Of a DNA stretch of 64,000 nucleotides, positions 25,240-37,600 are shown piece after piece. The notes under the pieces are model-generated. The model had not been told where the DNA came from and did not search any database. It saw nothing but the letters and a program-made list of their open reading frames with translations. The stretch spans positions 21,074,305 through 21,138,304 of the forward strand of contig NC_052488.1 of NCBI RefSeq assembly GCF_009730915.1. The letters run 5' to 3'. How positions within the stretch are numbered: position 1 is the stretch's first letter; every line of letters begins with the position of its first letter. Position numbers and translations under genes: made by a program. The stretch is from Dioscorea cayenensis subsp. rotundata (Eukaryota; Streptophyta; Magnoliopsida; Dioscoreales; Dioscoreaceae).

Positions 25240-26138
25240 GATAGAACTTAGAGGGATTCTCTGTTCTTGCTCAGAATGCTTCGGAATGCTTGGTATATAC
25301 GTAGTCCATGATAATAAGACTAAGAACTGTTTCTCTTTTTTGAGGCAATTGTTTCTTTCTAAAGACTTTCATTAGTTGTATTTATTTGGAAAGAAAGGTG
25401 TTCCCAGCCCAATGGAAAAGTAAGCAGATCCAATCTTTGTTTATTGAGTGTAAATTTATTCAGTCAATAGCAAAGTTTGGTTTTATTTCAGTTTGAGCAC
25501 TAATATTCAATTTGTATTAAAATAAATATTAATTTTTAATTTTATTTCTCTAGTGGGGTAATTGGAGAATTCTAATAGTTTTTGGGACTTGGATGCTGGA
25601 GTGGTTGCGTGGATACTCTTGGCCCACATCATAAACTCGTCAACTCAACCACTTATCTAACTAATGTGGCGTTTTTTTTCTACGTATGAGTGACATATTG
25701 GCTTTTTTCCATTCTTTTCCTCTTTTCTTTCGAGAATGACGTACAACCCTAGTTTCCTTATTGATGCGTCAAACATGACATCTGTGTCCATCGAGAATCG
25801 GATAACAATCACCTTTCCCACCATCCACCGGGACGCAAAATACAACCACACATCAAATAGAAAATAATAGGAAGAGAGAAAATTTGGAGAGGGAACCAAC
25901 TTACGTAGACCATCACAGGAAAAATTCTCATTAGATAACAAGAAATTTTCCTTTTATCAGATCCAAAAACTCATCTTGATTAGATGAACATAACAATCAT
26001 AATAACATAACTCTTTTCTTTCGAGTTTCTAGGAAAACCAAACACAACAAGAAATTACAATCAAAATTAACCAATAAATAGAAAAAAAAAAAAACTTTAA
26101 TCGGAATGAAGTAAGAGAAATTAAAAAAAAAAAGTAAG
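25240..26138. other. Intergenic DNA upstream of the NLR gene
   Basis: Holds the presumed NLR promoter next to 25240. No recognisable gene is present. No downstream exon of the TFIIS-like fragment could be found here. Confidence 0.5.
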
Positions 26139-26300
26139 CACTTGAGTGTTCACAAGATCCTTCATGGTAACAGGAATTCTTCTAAGCTCTTGAAGTATGT
26201 CGACACAGCGGTGATCGGCCGTAGCGGGGCTACCATCAGTTACCACGGCATCGGTTGACTTTTTGACGGCCGTGAAAGTGTCAAGGAGCTCCTTTTCTAT
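26139..26300 (-). pseudogene. Orphan first exon of a TFIIS N-terminal (LW) domain gene
   Basis: The minus-strand frame reads EKELLDTFTAVKKSTDAVV, then RCVDILQELRRIPVT and LVNTQV. This matches the start of the TFIIS N-terminal domain in plant elongation factor TFIIS and relatives, where RC-D-L--L---PVT---L--TQV is conserved and an intron often follows TQV. TFIIS helps stalled RNA polymerase II resume elongation. The codon at the expected start (26298-26300) is ATA instead of ATG, and no further exons lie between here and the NLR gene. It is therefore most likely a truncated gene fragment. The homology is inferred from motif memory. Confidence 0.5.
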
Positions 26301-26335
26301 GGATCTAATGTGGCGAAACCTCAAAGAACAACAGA

Positions 26336-26415
26336 AGAAAAAATGATAGATTGATCCAAAAACACGATCGAGGGAAGAAAAAATGATAGATTGATCCAAA
26401 AACACGATCGAGGGA
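26336..26415. repeat. Tandem duplication of a 40-bp unit
   Basis: AAATGATAGATTGATCC occurs at 26341 and again at 26381, and the surrounding 40 bases are duplicated almost exactly. It lies just upstream of the TFIIS-like fragment. Confidence 0.85.
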
Positions 26416-26419
26416 GAAG

Positions 26420-28712
26420 ATCTAGAGGGAGAGGAGATCAACAGAAGAGCAGCGAAACCCTAGCAAACAACAAGAGAGGAGATCACGTTTATGGTGGGAA
26501 TCAGATAATTGTTATCCGATTCCGACGGACGTTAGTGGGCGTTTGACGAGGAAATTAGGGTTACTGTTCTCTGGAGAGAAAGAGGAAAAGAACAGGCTGA
26601 TGGGAGGGAGAGAAGCTGACATGTCCCTTATACATTGAAAAAAAAAGTCACTTTGACTAAGTGGCTGAGTTGGTAAGTCAGTGACGTGGACCAAGGGCAT
26701 CCATGCAAGTCCTCCGGCATCCACATCACCAAAAAAACCACCGAAAATCACCAATTATACCGCTAGAGAAATAAAATTAAAAATAAGTGTTCATTTTGAT
26801 ATAAATTGAATGTTAGTGTTCAAACTAAAATAAGGCCAAACTTAGGTACTCACTGGAAAAATTTACCCTATTTAATGATTATATTTTTAAAAAAATTGAT
26901 TTGGAGGAAAACCTTTTAGATGAAGTTCCTTCTATTTATTGAATTGATTTTAATCAAAATTATGTAATTCATTTTTGTAATTAATTATAAATATTTATTA
27001 ATGATATTCATTGTAAAATTTAATTAATAAATATCTTTTTAAAATAAGTAAATTTTATTATAAAAAGATTAGTGAAATAGCAGTGAGTTAAAAAATATAA
27101 ATATTTTTGTTTTAAATTTTTTAAAATACACTACCGTCAGTGTATTCCAACATGTTTTTGTTTTTAAAAATTTTAAAATAAACAAAAAAAACAAAACAAA
27201 AGTGAATCAAAAATAAAAAACGAAAAAACACCTTAGTAACTGTGAAAAAAAAAAAATTTCAAAAAATTAAAGACAACAACGTCTACCCACTTATTTAACC
27301 ATGACAACATAGAAGAAAGAGAACCACATAACGATAAAAGAGTTGTATTTTATTCTTCTTTCCAAACAAATAGAGATTCAACTTGGACCAATTCAAATTT
27401 GGAATGCTTCCCCTCTTTCTTCGAGTAAGACGGTTCATTTGAGTTCATACTTTAATGCAAAAAGATCTAAGGATTGATTGAAAATTCTCACGGGAGAATA
27501 AAGCAAAAAAAATATATATATATATATATAAATTCATGTTAGTTTTTTTTTATATCATCTAATTCCAATCTTATTAATGCTTAATATTTTTATTCAATTT
27601 TTATAAACATAATTTATTTATTAAATTTCCTATGTTTTTGTGATCACCTCTAACAATCAAAGTTGGTATTTCATTTCCAAATATTGAATGAGATATTGTT
27701 TATTTTTTATGAAAAAAATTACTGGATTTATGAAATAATAAAAATAACATTTTTTCCATTTTATATTGTTAAAAAAAAAAATACTTTGTAATTATTAAGT
27801 ACCAGAAGGATAATGATATATATATATATATAATTTTAAATATTGTTTTTTAAAATAAAAAAATAGTTTGCATATTTACAATATATGTTAAAAAATTCTC
27901 CATTAGTTTTGTAAACATTTTTAAAAATAAAAATGGATAAATCACGGAAGTTTTTGAAAACATTGTTTTTAAAAAAATTTATTAGACAGTGTATTTTTAT
28001 GAACTCATTGATAACATTCAAATTATTTGTACTACCATGTTTCTAATAAATTAGTGATTTATCTACCTTATTCAAAAAAAAAAAAACATTCAAATTATCA
28101 TCTGTCCTGCGTTTATGAATGACATAGAAACCATTAGGTGACCCCCTGTCTTCGTCATTAAACCGGTAGGTCATCTTTATGTAGGGAGACATTTAGTCCT
28201 ATGAAAACCACCATTTATTTGACTAACACGTCTCAAGGATGGGAATAATAGGTGATAATCATATTTTTAATGAATATAAACAATACAGAATAAGACTTTG
28301 AGCTCTGGATAAATAGTATATAAACAATATGGAGCAGCGATCTACTCGGGAAGAGATTTAAACCCTATAACTTATCTCCCTTTCTACACTTTTGATGTTA
28401 TACTATCAGTATCCAATGGTTGACGTCTCAATAAAATTCAATCTTCCATAGCTTGCTATTTTTTCAATTTTATAAAAATTTTATTATCAGAGTCATGTAT
28501 ATGTTGTGTTGTGCTTGGTGATTTATTTTGGCTATGAAAGCCGTAGGGACAAATGGAGGAGCTTTAATCCTTCATGGGATGCTTATTTCCAACTTCTGTA
28601 AAATTTTTATCATCTCACTGATCTATGTATATATTATTTTTTTGTGATGTTTTTGAAGAGATAAAAGGCGATGGTGACTAATAAATTTTAGCCTTAAAAA
28701 TTTTGGGAGATA
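26420..28712. other. AT-rich intergenic DNA
   Basis: No gene is recognised. Near 28190-28500 a loosely conserved repeat (with TTATTTGACTA-type words) starts. It recurs near 29190-29260 and 29380-29430. Confidence 0.5.
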
Positions 28713-29191
28713 TGCCTTGTCGAGACATACCGTGTATCTCGGTTACTTCTTTTGTGCAAACAAAATTCACCTAAAACAAAATATAAAGGGCATAAATAAA
28801 AAAGTAGAAATCTCTCAAGACGAAGGAAAAAATCACCCGGACAAAATGTCCTACAATCTTTCACTATAACAACAATAATGGGATTACAAGCTTCTCTAAT
28901 ACACTAGAGGAACACATACACCATTATGAGTAACACACTCTTAGTTTACACATTACATCATCATGAAAGATGAAATACAAGAGAAAATAAGAAAGAAGTT
29001 ACCAAAAGAATACCAATGGAAGCCAAACCACTAGATCACACATTTTCCCGAGCAAGAGGATTGAGAAAGACCACCCCATAAAATCTTTCCCTTTTCCTCT
29101 TTTCTTAATTTAATTTAATTTATTTTGTCTTCATTTTATATGTGACCCACACATGAAAGGGGACCCAAGTTGGATTGATCTAACCCCAACA
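28713..29191 (-). mobile_element. Solo-LTR-like sequence
   Basis: On the minus strand it begins TGTTGGGGTTAGATC, a typical plant LTR start, and ends CTCGACAAGGCA. The pentamer ATATG occurs at 28710-28714 and 29192-29196. It overlaps the proposed end by two bases, so the exact border and TSD are uncertain. No internal retrotransposon sequence adjoins it. Confidence 0.45.
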
Positions 29192-29582
29192 ATATGGTCC
29201 TATGGAAAACTGTTTTTTATTTGACTAGCATGTCTGCAAAAGATTAAATCTTTCACTAAGTGTTATTTTAAAATTTAATTTATAAAGCTTCCACCATCTG
29301 TATGATATATGAATGTCATTATATATATATATATATTTATTTATTTAATTTTTCATTGTGAAAGCGGTACTGCGGTAGTATGAACACATGACCATTCTTT
29401 ATTTGACTATAACACAGTTGAGAAGATTGAATTGTTTAGCAGGTGTAATTGTGTTAATATCGTGTTATGTTCCAATTTTGTAAAATCTTAACTATTTGTA
29501 TGATATGTATGTGCAAATGGTGGTGTTTTCTTCTTCTTGGACGACGTTTGTGACAAACCCGAGAAATAAATATGAAAGGGAC

Positions 29583-30310
29583 CAGGGACGGAACCAGGAC
29601 TTGATGGTAGGGGGGCTGAACTGAAGCCTAAAAGGCAAAACAAAAAAATAAAAAGTAAAAAAATAATCTAACAAAATAATTATTTTAATTGAAGAATAAT
29701 GTGCTAATATAATCAAAATTTGAATACACATATTAAAAATATAAAATATAATTTAAAATTTTGTTATTACCGATAGCAAATATATGAGATTTTCAATAAT
29801 TCAACTATACTGAATATATCTCAAGTTTATATATTTTTAAAATATGGTAAAATTGATCCTTCTCACTACAAACAACCAAACTATTGTTTATGAAATTTTT
29901 TTGTTGTTTCAATCAGAAGATATATGATACATTATAATATATATGTATATATATTAGGCCTCATTATCAATTCAAACTTTTTTTAATTACTAAAATTTGT
30001 ATATAAGATTTATTTTATTAAAATTTTGAAATAATAGTAATTTTTAAATTAAAAAATAAAATGTGAAAAAAATGCACCAATGGGATTTGAACTTGGGTGG
30101 ATCAAAAAACCCCAAACCTTATAAATGAACCCAATAACCACTCAAGCACACCCACATTTCACACTCTTATGTGTCCAAATATTGTATTTTACATGAAATT
30201 AAGTATAGAAAAATCGAAAACCACACAATCTTATATTGTTTAAAAAGTATTTCCTACGGCGCCGAGGGGGGGCTTCAGCCCCTGCTAGCCCCCCCTTGGT
30301 TCCGCCCCTG
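29583..30310. mobile_element. Non-autonomous hAT-type element with perfect 8-bp TSD
   Basis: The left end reads CAGGGACGGAACCAGG and the right end, reverse-complemented, reads CAGGGGCGGAACCAAGG, giving clear TIRs that extend into a G-run and GGGGGCT. The direct repeat AAAGGGAC flanks both sides (29575-29582 and 30311-30318), an 8-bp TSD as expected for hAT. The interior is AT-rich with no transposase frame. Confidence 0.75.
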
Positions 30311-31020
30311 AAAGGGACCCTTTATACGTGGTGAGTTGTATTTGTTAAGGCCAGGTGCATTACACCATGTTGTTGCATATGCATCTACAACATAAATAAA
30401 TAAATGAATAAATAAATAAATAAATATACATCGTTGATTATTTTATTATCATCTGAGGCATGTTATATTGTTTTAATATAATCAACTAATTAATACTTCT
30501 TCTACAAATATGTACACCCTTTCTTGTTCACCCTTCTATTTTCATGCTATTTCTCTTTTATTGACATTTCTATATATATAAATATCAACCACTATTTTTT
30601 TTTAATTCTCTTTTCATTGATTGTTGGGTTGATGATCTCTAACGAGAGATTTTTTATTTTTTTACAAAGATGATAAGCGGCACTAATTAAGAGATTAATT
30701 GTTAAGAGACCGACATGTATAGTGGAAAAATTTTTATTTGAGTTATTTGGGAGAGATTGTTATTTGAGAACTTTCTTCTATTTGTTGTGTGTCCTATTTT
30801 TAGGTTTTTTAGTTGATAATGATTTACATATTTTTATATATATATGAATTATTATTTTTAAAAAAATTGGTTACATTGATATACATTCAGTTTTTATTGT
30901 TTACGAAGTTATATTTATACACATTAGATGTTTGGTTGAGAATTATAAGAGTGCATGTGAAGATCAAATATTGGATTAGTGGGGTTGTTTTTTTATTTGA
31001 GTTAACCAAAAATTAATTGT
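30311..31020. other. AT-rich intergenic DNA
   Basis: Contains an AAAT/AAATG repeat near 30390-30425. No gene signal is seen. Confidence 0.6.
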
Positions 31021-32155
31021 GTTAGTGCAACCGCACTATTTATTTTGAGTATGATTTGACACCAAGGCAAGATGACGTAGTAACCATGGTGACAAGACAT
31101 AATTGATGACATGGAAAACTTGGTGACATGGCAAAGAGACTTGGGGTGCAAGATAAATCATCTTAAATATGGTGAAACTATTTTTAGTATGTTTATAACT
31201 TGGAGGAAAATATCTTGAAGATCTTGGTGGTATTATTCTTGGTAACTTGTTCAAGATCATATCAAGACCATTATTAGTTTGATATGATTGAAGACTAAAT
31301 ATGGTGGAGCTTATTTTGAAGTAAATATCTATTCATGGTATGAATAAAGCGAGATATGATTTCGAAGAATCCTCGACGATTGAATCTGATTGATCGAAGA
31401 TCTATTATTAGTAAGATTTGAGGACCAAATTTGGGTGAATTGAATATCAAATTTGGAGAATCTTTGAAGACCAAACTTGGAAGATTGAAGACTAAGTTTG
31501 GCAAGTTTCATGAAGACGCACAAGGACGTGCGCCTCTGCGGAGGGACCGCGTGATGAGGAACCGAGGAGGTAGGTTAGTTACCCGAGCAATGGGATCGGA
31601 AGATTTGATCGCATCGACTCGGACTCAAGCATGACCGGAGGTTAACGGGTCTTGAGGTCATCCGCAACGTAACCGTAACCTCACCAAGTCGCTAGCTGGT
31701 CATGTCAGAACTTATGTTACAACTTATGTTATAAATGTGGTTACAACAGACTAATTTCTGAAGGTTTTTTAAATTAGTAGTCATGGAGATTCTAAAGAGA
31801 ATATCTATTCATACCATGAATAGATATTTCTTTAATTAAGCTCCACCATATTTAGTCTTCAATCATATCTCTCTAAGTATGGTCTTGATATGATCTTGTA
31901 ATGCATCGCAAAAATAACTCCACCAAGATCTTTAAGATAGCTTTCACCACGATCTTCAAGATATTTGCCTCCATGTTATAGACTTACTAAAAAAATAGCT
32001 CCACCAAGATCTTCAAGATGTTTGTCTCTGCACCCAAGTCTCCTCGCTATGTCAAAATGCTTGTCACATCATCAATTACGCTTTGTCACCCTTAGTTGCC
32101 ACGCCACTTGGTCTATGTGTCAAATCATGCCAATAAATAGTGCGGTTGCACTAAC
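31021..32155. mobile_element. Fold-back element with long inverted arms
   Basis: About 350 bases at each end are inverted copies. Shared words include ATATCTATTCATGGTATGAA, ATCTTGAAGATCTTGGTGG and GAAGACTAAATATGG. Each tip contains AGTGCAACCGCACT, itself a hairpin-forming near-palindrome. The interior (about 31350-31790) is more GC-rich and has no recognisable coding content. No clear TSD could be found, so the superfamily is unknown. Confidence 0.65.
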
Positions 32156-32261
32156 AGTACTCAATGTGATAAAGTTCTCTACATTATTGTGGAATTAATA
32201 TTGACCTATTTGGGGAAAAAAATATATACCCAAAAATGTGATACAAGTCAACTATCGAATA

Positions 32262-32530
32262 AAACTCAAATGGTAAGATACTTTCGGGTGCAAAAATGTA
32301 GGCAAGGGTTCAAATCCCTCCCCGGACAGTATTGTTCCTTTACTGTTTATGCACTGTACACTTGTGGGCCAAGCACGGTTCTTGTACTGTTCACGGTCTG
32401 GGTGTGGGTCCCTTGTCGGAAAAACAGTGGTTTCACATCTCTAAGGTTACAGGGGCCACCGTAATGGGTCCCTTTTGACAATCTTTTTAAATGGGGGTGC
32501 TTGTCGCCTATTAGTCAAAAAAAAATGCAA
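32262..32530 (+). repeat. Possible SINE-like sequence
   Basis: TGGTAAGATAC near 32273 resembles a pol III A box, and GGTTCAAATCC near 32308 matches the B box. An A-rich stretch ends the unit near 32519-32525. There is no clear flanking duplication, so this is tentative. Confidence 0.3.
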
Positions 32531-33189
32531 ATCAATATTTTTTTTTAAATGTAGATAAATAATTTTCATTAAAGAAAAAACATACAGATACAACAAACCA
32601 CCCCAAACAATAGAGAAAATATAATAAGGAACATCATATCACTGGATGTAGTATGATAGCTCAAAAGCAGGAAATTGATATTTGTTACATGTATGTTCAT
32701 TTATATGATAATAGTGTTAAAACCTTTATCCGAATGATATATTTGTAATTTTGAGATATCATGTATACAAAATGGGATGCGCACAAGTTTCATCAACTTT
32801 GTTCATTGGAACATTTGTTCATTTTTTATAATTATTTGGTCAGGTTAGTTTCAGTATAATACTCATTTTATGTCTGATTTTTAAATTTTTGTGTAGCAGA
32901 GGATGCATTTTGATATCCCGATTGGAGTTATTAAATTAATTATCAGAACTTGAGGGTACACAATCGCACTCAATGCCATTAATCGATATCTAATGAAAAA
33001 CCATTTTCCATTGATGATATCGGCGATATGATATTTGTCATCATCTTTTAAAACTGTCCCCATGGTGGCTATAAATCAAGTTCAATTTTCATTCATTTAT
33101 TATCAACAAAAGCAAATGCTAATTAAATAGAAGAAAAAAAAATTCTTTGTTATCATCTTTACACAAACTAACATTCTCTCTCAAACAAA
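32531..33189. other. AT-rich intergenic DNA
   Basis: A 60-codon minus-strand frame (32881-33063) matches nothing I recognise and is probably chance. Nothing else is seen. Confidence 0.5.
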
Positions 33190-33529
33190 TGAATTCCTTC
33201 CATGAATAACAACAGCTTTAATTTTCTCTGTGTTGATTTTCTCTGCTATGAGAATGAGGGATGCATATTTTAATAGACCATTTTTCAAACAAACTTTAAT
33301 GAGATTGCATGTCAGATTATAAGTTAATATCGTGAAATAAATCGTGTTGCTTGTTATATTTTTAAAATCCTAAAATCTTGGATGAAAAAGTGGGTAAAAC
33401 ACATTCATTGCAGACAAAAGTGACAACAAAGCGATCCCATTAGAGGGTGAAAAATCGACAAAAATAGAAAAGCCAAATGTAGATAAAGAAAAATAAAAAG
33501 TCCACGGGGTACACAGAGACGAGACCCGT

Positions 33530-34254
33530 ATTAAATATTGGCTTGATATCCTTGGGATGAAGCCAAATCTTGATCTTTTTTTATCCAACGGTCTAGATTG
33601 CTCTATTGTTTATATAAGGTTATGTTTGTTGGGTGTTGTGTAATGAGAGAGAAAAGAGAGAAAGATAGAGAGGGTGAGGTTCTCTTGTATTTGGAAAGTG
33701 GAAAGAGTGAAGGTGTAGAGGAGAGCTCTTGTTATTGCTTGATCTCATTAAAGCAAAGTAAGACCTTTGTTTTTGTAGTTCTTAGAGCTTGGTAATCCTC
33801 TTGTGACTTTATGTTTATTTCTTATACTCTTGTATTCTTGTTATTCCCCCATGATATAGTGAAGCATTGTTCTCCCGTTGATGTAGGCCTGTTCTTAGTC
33901 AAACCACGTTAAATCTCTTATTTGATTCTTGTGAGATTGGTTGTATGTTATCCTTGCATTGCTCATTCATTGTGTGATTACTATGTATTGTGATATTGCA
34001 CACCAAGTTCAACGAATTGCTACACTAGTTCCACGCTTCTTCACACACAACAGCCCAAGGCCCAAGGGGCCTGGAGCGCTATCAGAGCCTCACATCCTAT
34101 TCAACTGGTCCTTCTTCGCCTGGACTTGAGGGTGTCCAAGAAACTTCAAACTACGCTTGGTAGTCACAAATGAGCTTTCAAGCCTATCTTTCTTTGACTC
34201 TGGCGTTGTATCAATCCACAAAAACATCATGTACAAGGCTTTGACAACGATAGT
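33530..34254 (+). mobile_element. Truncated LTR retrotransposon: LTR plus start of internal region
   Basis: The LTR (about 33530-34052) is homologous to the solo LTR at 12144-12674, here on the plus strand, and ends TCACACACAACA. It is followed by a CTATCAGAGCC sequence near 34080 that resembles an initiator-Met primer-binding site, then about 170 bases of internal sequence before copy A' resumes. The outer 5' border has decayed. Confidence 0.6.
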
Positions 34255-34416
34255 TTGAAAAGTATAATATTTGTTATTTTATTTCACATGTCTACAATTA
34301 TCTCTATTTTTTCATTTTTTTTATATATTTATTTATGTTATATTTTTTTTATGTTATATTTTTTTCCTCATTTTGTTTTGCTAATACCCTTCATTTTATT
34401 CTTTGAATGTAATATA

Positions 34417-34601
34417 TGTTAAGATAATGATGTTTATTTTAGTTTAGTTAGGATATCTTTAATTTAAATATTTAAGTTAGTTGTGTGTTGATTAAAACTC
34501 AAATTAGTAGAGATTATCTTTTTGGAATTTTGCCTTTATAAAGGCTTCAATGATTATGAATAAAGTGTGCAGTTTTCTTCATCTCTTCTTTTAAGTTATC
34601 A
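34417..34601 (+). repeat. 5' LTR of copia element
   Basis: 185 bp, from TGTTAAGATAATG to AAGTTATCA. A TATA-like TTTATAAAGG near 34536 is a plausible promoter. Confidence 0.93.
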
Positions 34602-34602
34602 A

Positions 34603-34620
34603 TGGTATCAAGAGCCGAGG
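34603..34620 (+). other. Primer-binding site
   Basis: TGGTATCAAGAGCC directly after the 5' LTR matches the usual initiator-Met tRNA primer site TGGTATCAGAGC apart from one inserted base. Confidence 0.8.
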
Positions 34621-34664
34621 TTATCAACAAAAGGGAGATTTTTTTTGTAGTGAAGAAATTCACA

Positions 34665-37600
34665 ATGTCTGCAGACAACTTTGTGCAACCATCTATTCCA
34701 CGTTTTGATGGTCACTACGATCATTGGAGCATGTTGATGGAAAATTTCTTAAAATCCAAAGAGTATTGGAATATTGTTGAATTCGGAGTAGCAAAACCGG
34801 ATGATGGAGTAGTACCTACAGAAGCACAGCGGAAGGAACTTGAGGCATCAAAATTGAAAGACTTGAAGGCGAAGAATTGTTTATTTCAGGCCATTGATCG
34901 ATCTATTTTGGAGACGATTCTTTGCAAAGAAACCTCCAAGGATATATGGGATTCGATGAAGAAAAAATATCAAGGCTCATCAAGGGTGAAGCGTGCACAA
35001 CTTCAAGCCATGAGAAGGGATTTTGAAAATCTACAGATGAAGAATGGAGAATCTGTTAACAACTATTTTGCAAGAACCATGAGATTGGCCAATAATATGC
35101 GGTTTCATGGGGAGAAGATGGATGATGTCACTATTGTTGAAAAGATATTGTGATCTTTGACAGCAAAATTTGACTACATAGTTTGCTCAATTGAAGAATC
35201 AAAGGACATAGATGTACTCTCAATTGATGAACTTCAAAGCTCTTTATTAGTTCACTGAAACGTAAGATCAACCATAATTTTATTGCTCGAGGAGCAAAGC
35301 TTTTGAAGGCCTCTACAACCAACAACTTCTCAATATTACGAGGTAGAGGTCGCAGTGGAAGTAGAGGAAGAGGAAGAGCGAGATAGAGGCTACGTAGTGG
35401 CAATGTAAATACTCGATGATGCTTATCTACAAAGTAAAGGAAGAGGACGAGGTCAACAATTTGATAAATCTAAAATTGAGTGTTTTAGATGTCATCGATT
35501 TGGTCATTACCGTTCTGAATGTTATACCAAGCTACCTAATGACAAAGACAAAGGAGAAAAGTCAAATTTTGCTGAAAATAAAGAAGCGGAGACTTTGCTA
35601 ATGACAATTCAAGATAGTCAAGAATCTCACAAGTCAGATATTTGGTTTGTGGACACTGGTTGTAGCAACCATATGTGTGGAAGTAAGTCCTTCTTTTCTT
35701 ACTTAAATGAAGATTTTCACTCTACTGTTAGCTTTGGAGATTGCTCTACGGTTAATGTGATGGGAAAGGGTGATATTAATATAAAAACCAAGAATGTTTT
35801 TGTAAAAAAAATTTCTAATGTTTTTTATGTTCCTAACTTGAAAAGTAACTTACTAAGTGCTGGTCAGTTGCAAGAAAAGGGATATACAATTACTATTCAA
35901 AAAGGTATTTGTGAAATATATGATCCTTGTAGAGGTGCAATTGCAATTGTGCCAATGAGTTCAAATAGGTTGTTTCCTATAAAGATTGAATGTGCTCAAC
36001 CTTGTTTGATGGCTAAAACAAAAGACCCTTCATGGCTATGGCATTATCGGTATGGTCACTTGAATTTTGGTGGATTGAAGACACTCCAAGAAAAGGATAT
36101 GGTGATAGGGCTTCCTAAAATCACTATTCCCTCCCAAGTTTGTGAAGAGTGTGTTGTTGGCAAACAACATCGTACTCCTTTTCTCAAGGAAAGTCTTGGA
36201 GAGCAAAAGATGTTTTTAGAACTTGTTCACTCGATATTTGTGGACCAATAAATCCTACTTCTAATGGAGGTAAAAGATATTTTTATTACTTTCAATCGAT
36301 GATTATTCTCGGGAAAAACTTGGGTTTATTTTTACTCGAGAAATCGAAGCTTTTTAGTGCATTTAAGAGCTTCAAGGTATATGTTCAAAGTGAAACCCGA
36401 AGCCTATTAAAACAATTCATGACCGATCGTGGAGGAGAGTATCGCTCGAAAGACTTTGAAAAGTTTTTTTGTAATTATCATGGCATCCGAAGAGAGCTCA
36501 CAGCCTTCCTATTCCCCAAAAACGAATGGTGTATCGGAAAGAAAAAAATCGAACCATCTTCAATATGAGATGCGAACCTTTGTTAACAAAGGGAGAATTC
36601 GAAGAATTTTTTTGGCCAAAAGCAGTGAATTGGAGCATTCATATCTTGAATAGAAGTCCCTACTTTTTGTCGTTCAAAAACAAAACACCGTAAAAAAGCA
36701 TAGAGTGGAAGAAGACCAGCAGTAGATCACTTCAGAATTTTTGGTTGCATTGCATATGCACATATTCCAGATGAGAAAAGAAAGAAGCTTGATGATAAGG
36801 GCAAAAGTGTTTTTTTCTTGGGATTAGTGAAATATCCAAAGCTTTTTAAATTGTATGATCCATTAACAAAGAAAAATTGTGGTGAGTAGAGATGTTATTT
36901 TTTGATGAGGAGAGCACTTGGAATTTGGAGTGAGTCATGCACCTACTTCAATTATAATTAGTGATGAAGCCGAAGAAGAAGGAGAGCAGGTCCAACATCA
37001 AGAAATTTCAACTAATGAAGCCTCAATTACTACTAAACTTTCACAAACAAAGTAGCAGTAAACATCAACTAAATCCCCTATTACTCGTAGTCCTAAAAAA
37101 GGCCGGCTTGGATGGCAGATTATGAAGTAATGATTTCAACCAATCGAAGACCTTGCTACTCACTTTGCTTTTATTTTTCGGATTGTGATCCTTTATCTTT
37201 TTGAAGAAGCTATCCAACATTCAAAGTGGAAAAAGCTATGGATAATGAAATTGCATCCATTGAAAAAAATAAAAATATGGAATTGATCGAACTTCCCAAA
37301 GGGCAAAAACAATTGGTTTTAAAGTGGGTATACAAAACAAAATTAAACGAGAAATGTGAGATTGACAAGTATAAGGCACGATTGGTTGCAAAAGGTTATA
37401 AGCAAGAATTTGGTATAGATTATAAAGAGGTCTTTGCTCCAGTTGCAAGGCTTGACACTATCAGGCTTGTGGTTGCATTGGCGGCTCAAAATTCATGGTC
37501 GAGATTTCACTAGATGTAAAATCGGCCTTTCTACATGAAGAATTAGAAGAGCAGATATTTGTAGATCAACCTTTGGGTTATATTAAAGCAGTGGATGAGC

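Noticed and set aside
26512..26754. 80-codon minus-strand frame upstream of the TFIIS-like exon
   Set aside because: No recognised similarity and no supporting signals.
32881..33063. 60-codon minus-strand frame near the start of copy A'
   Set aside because: No recognised similarity or promoter signal; length is compatible with chance.
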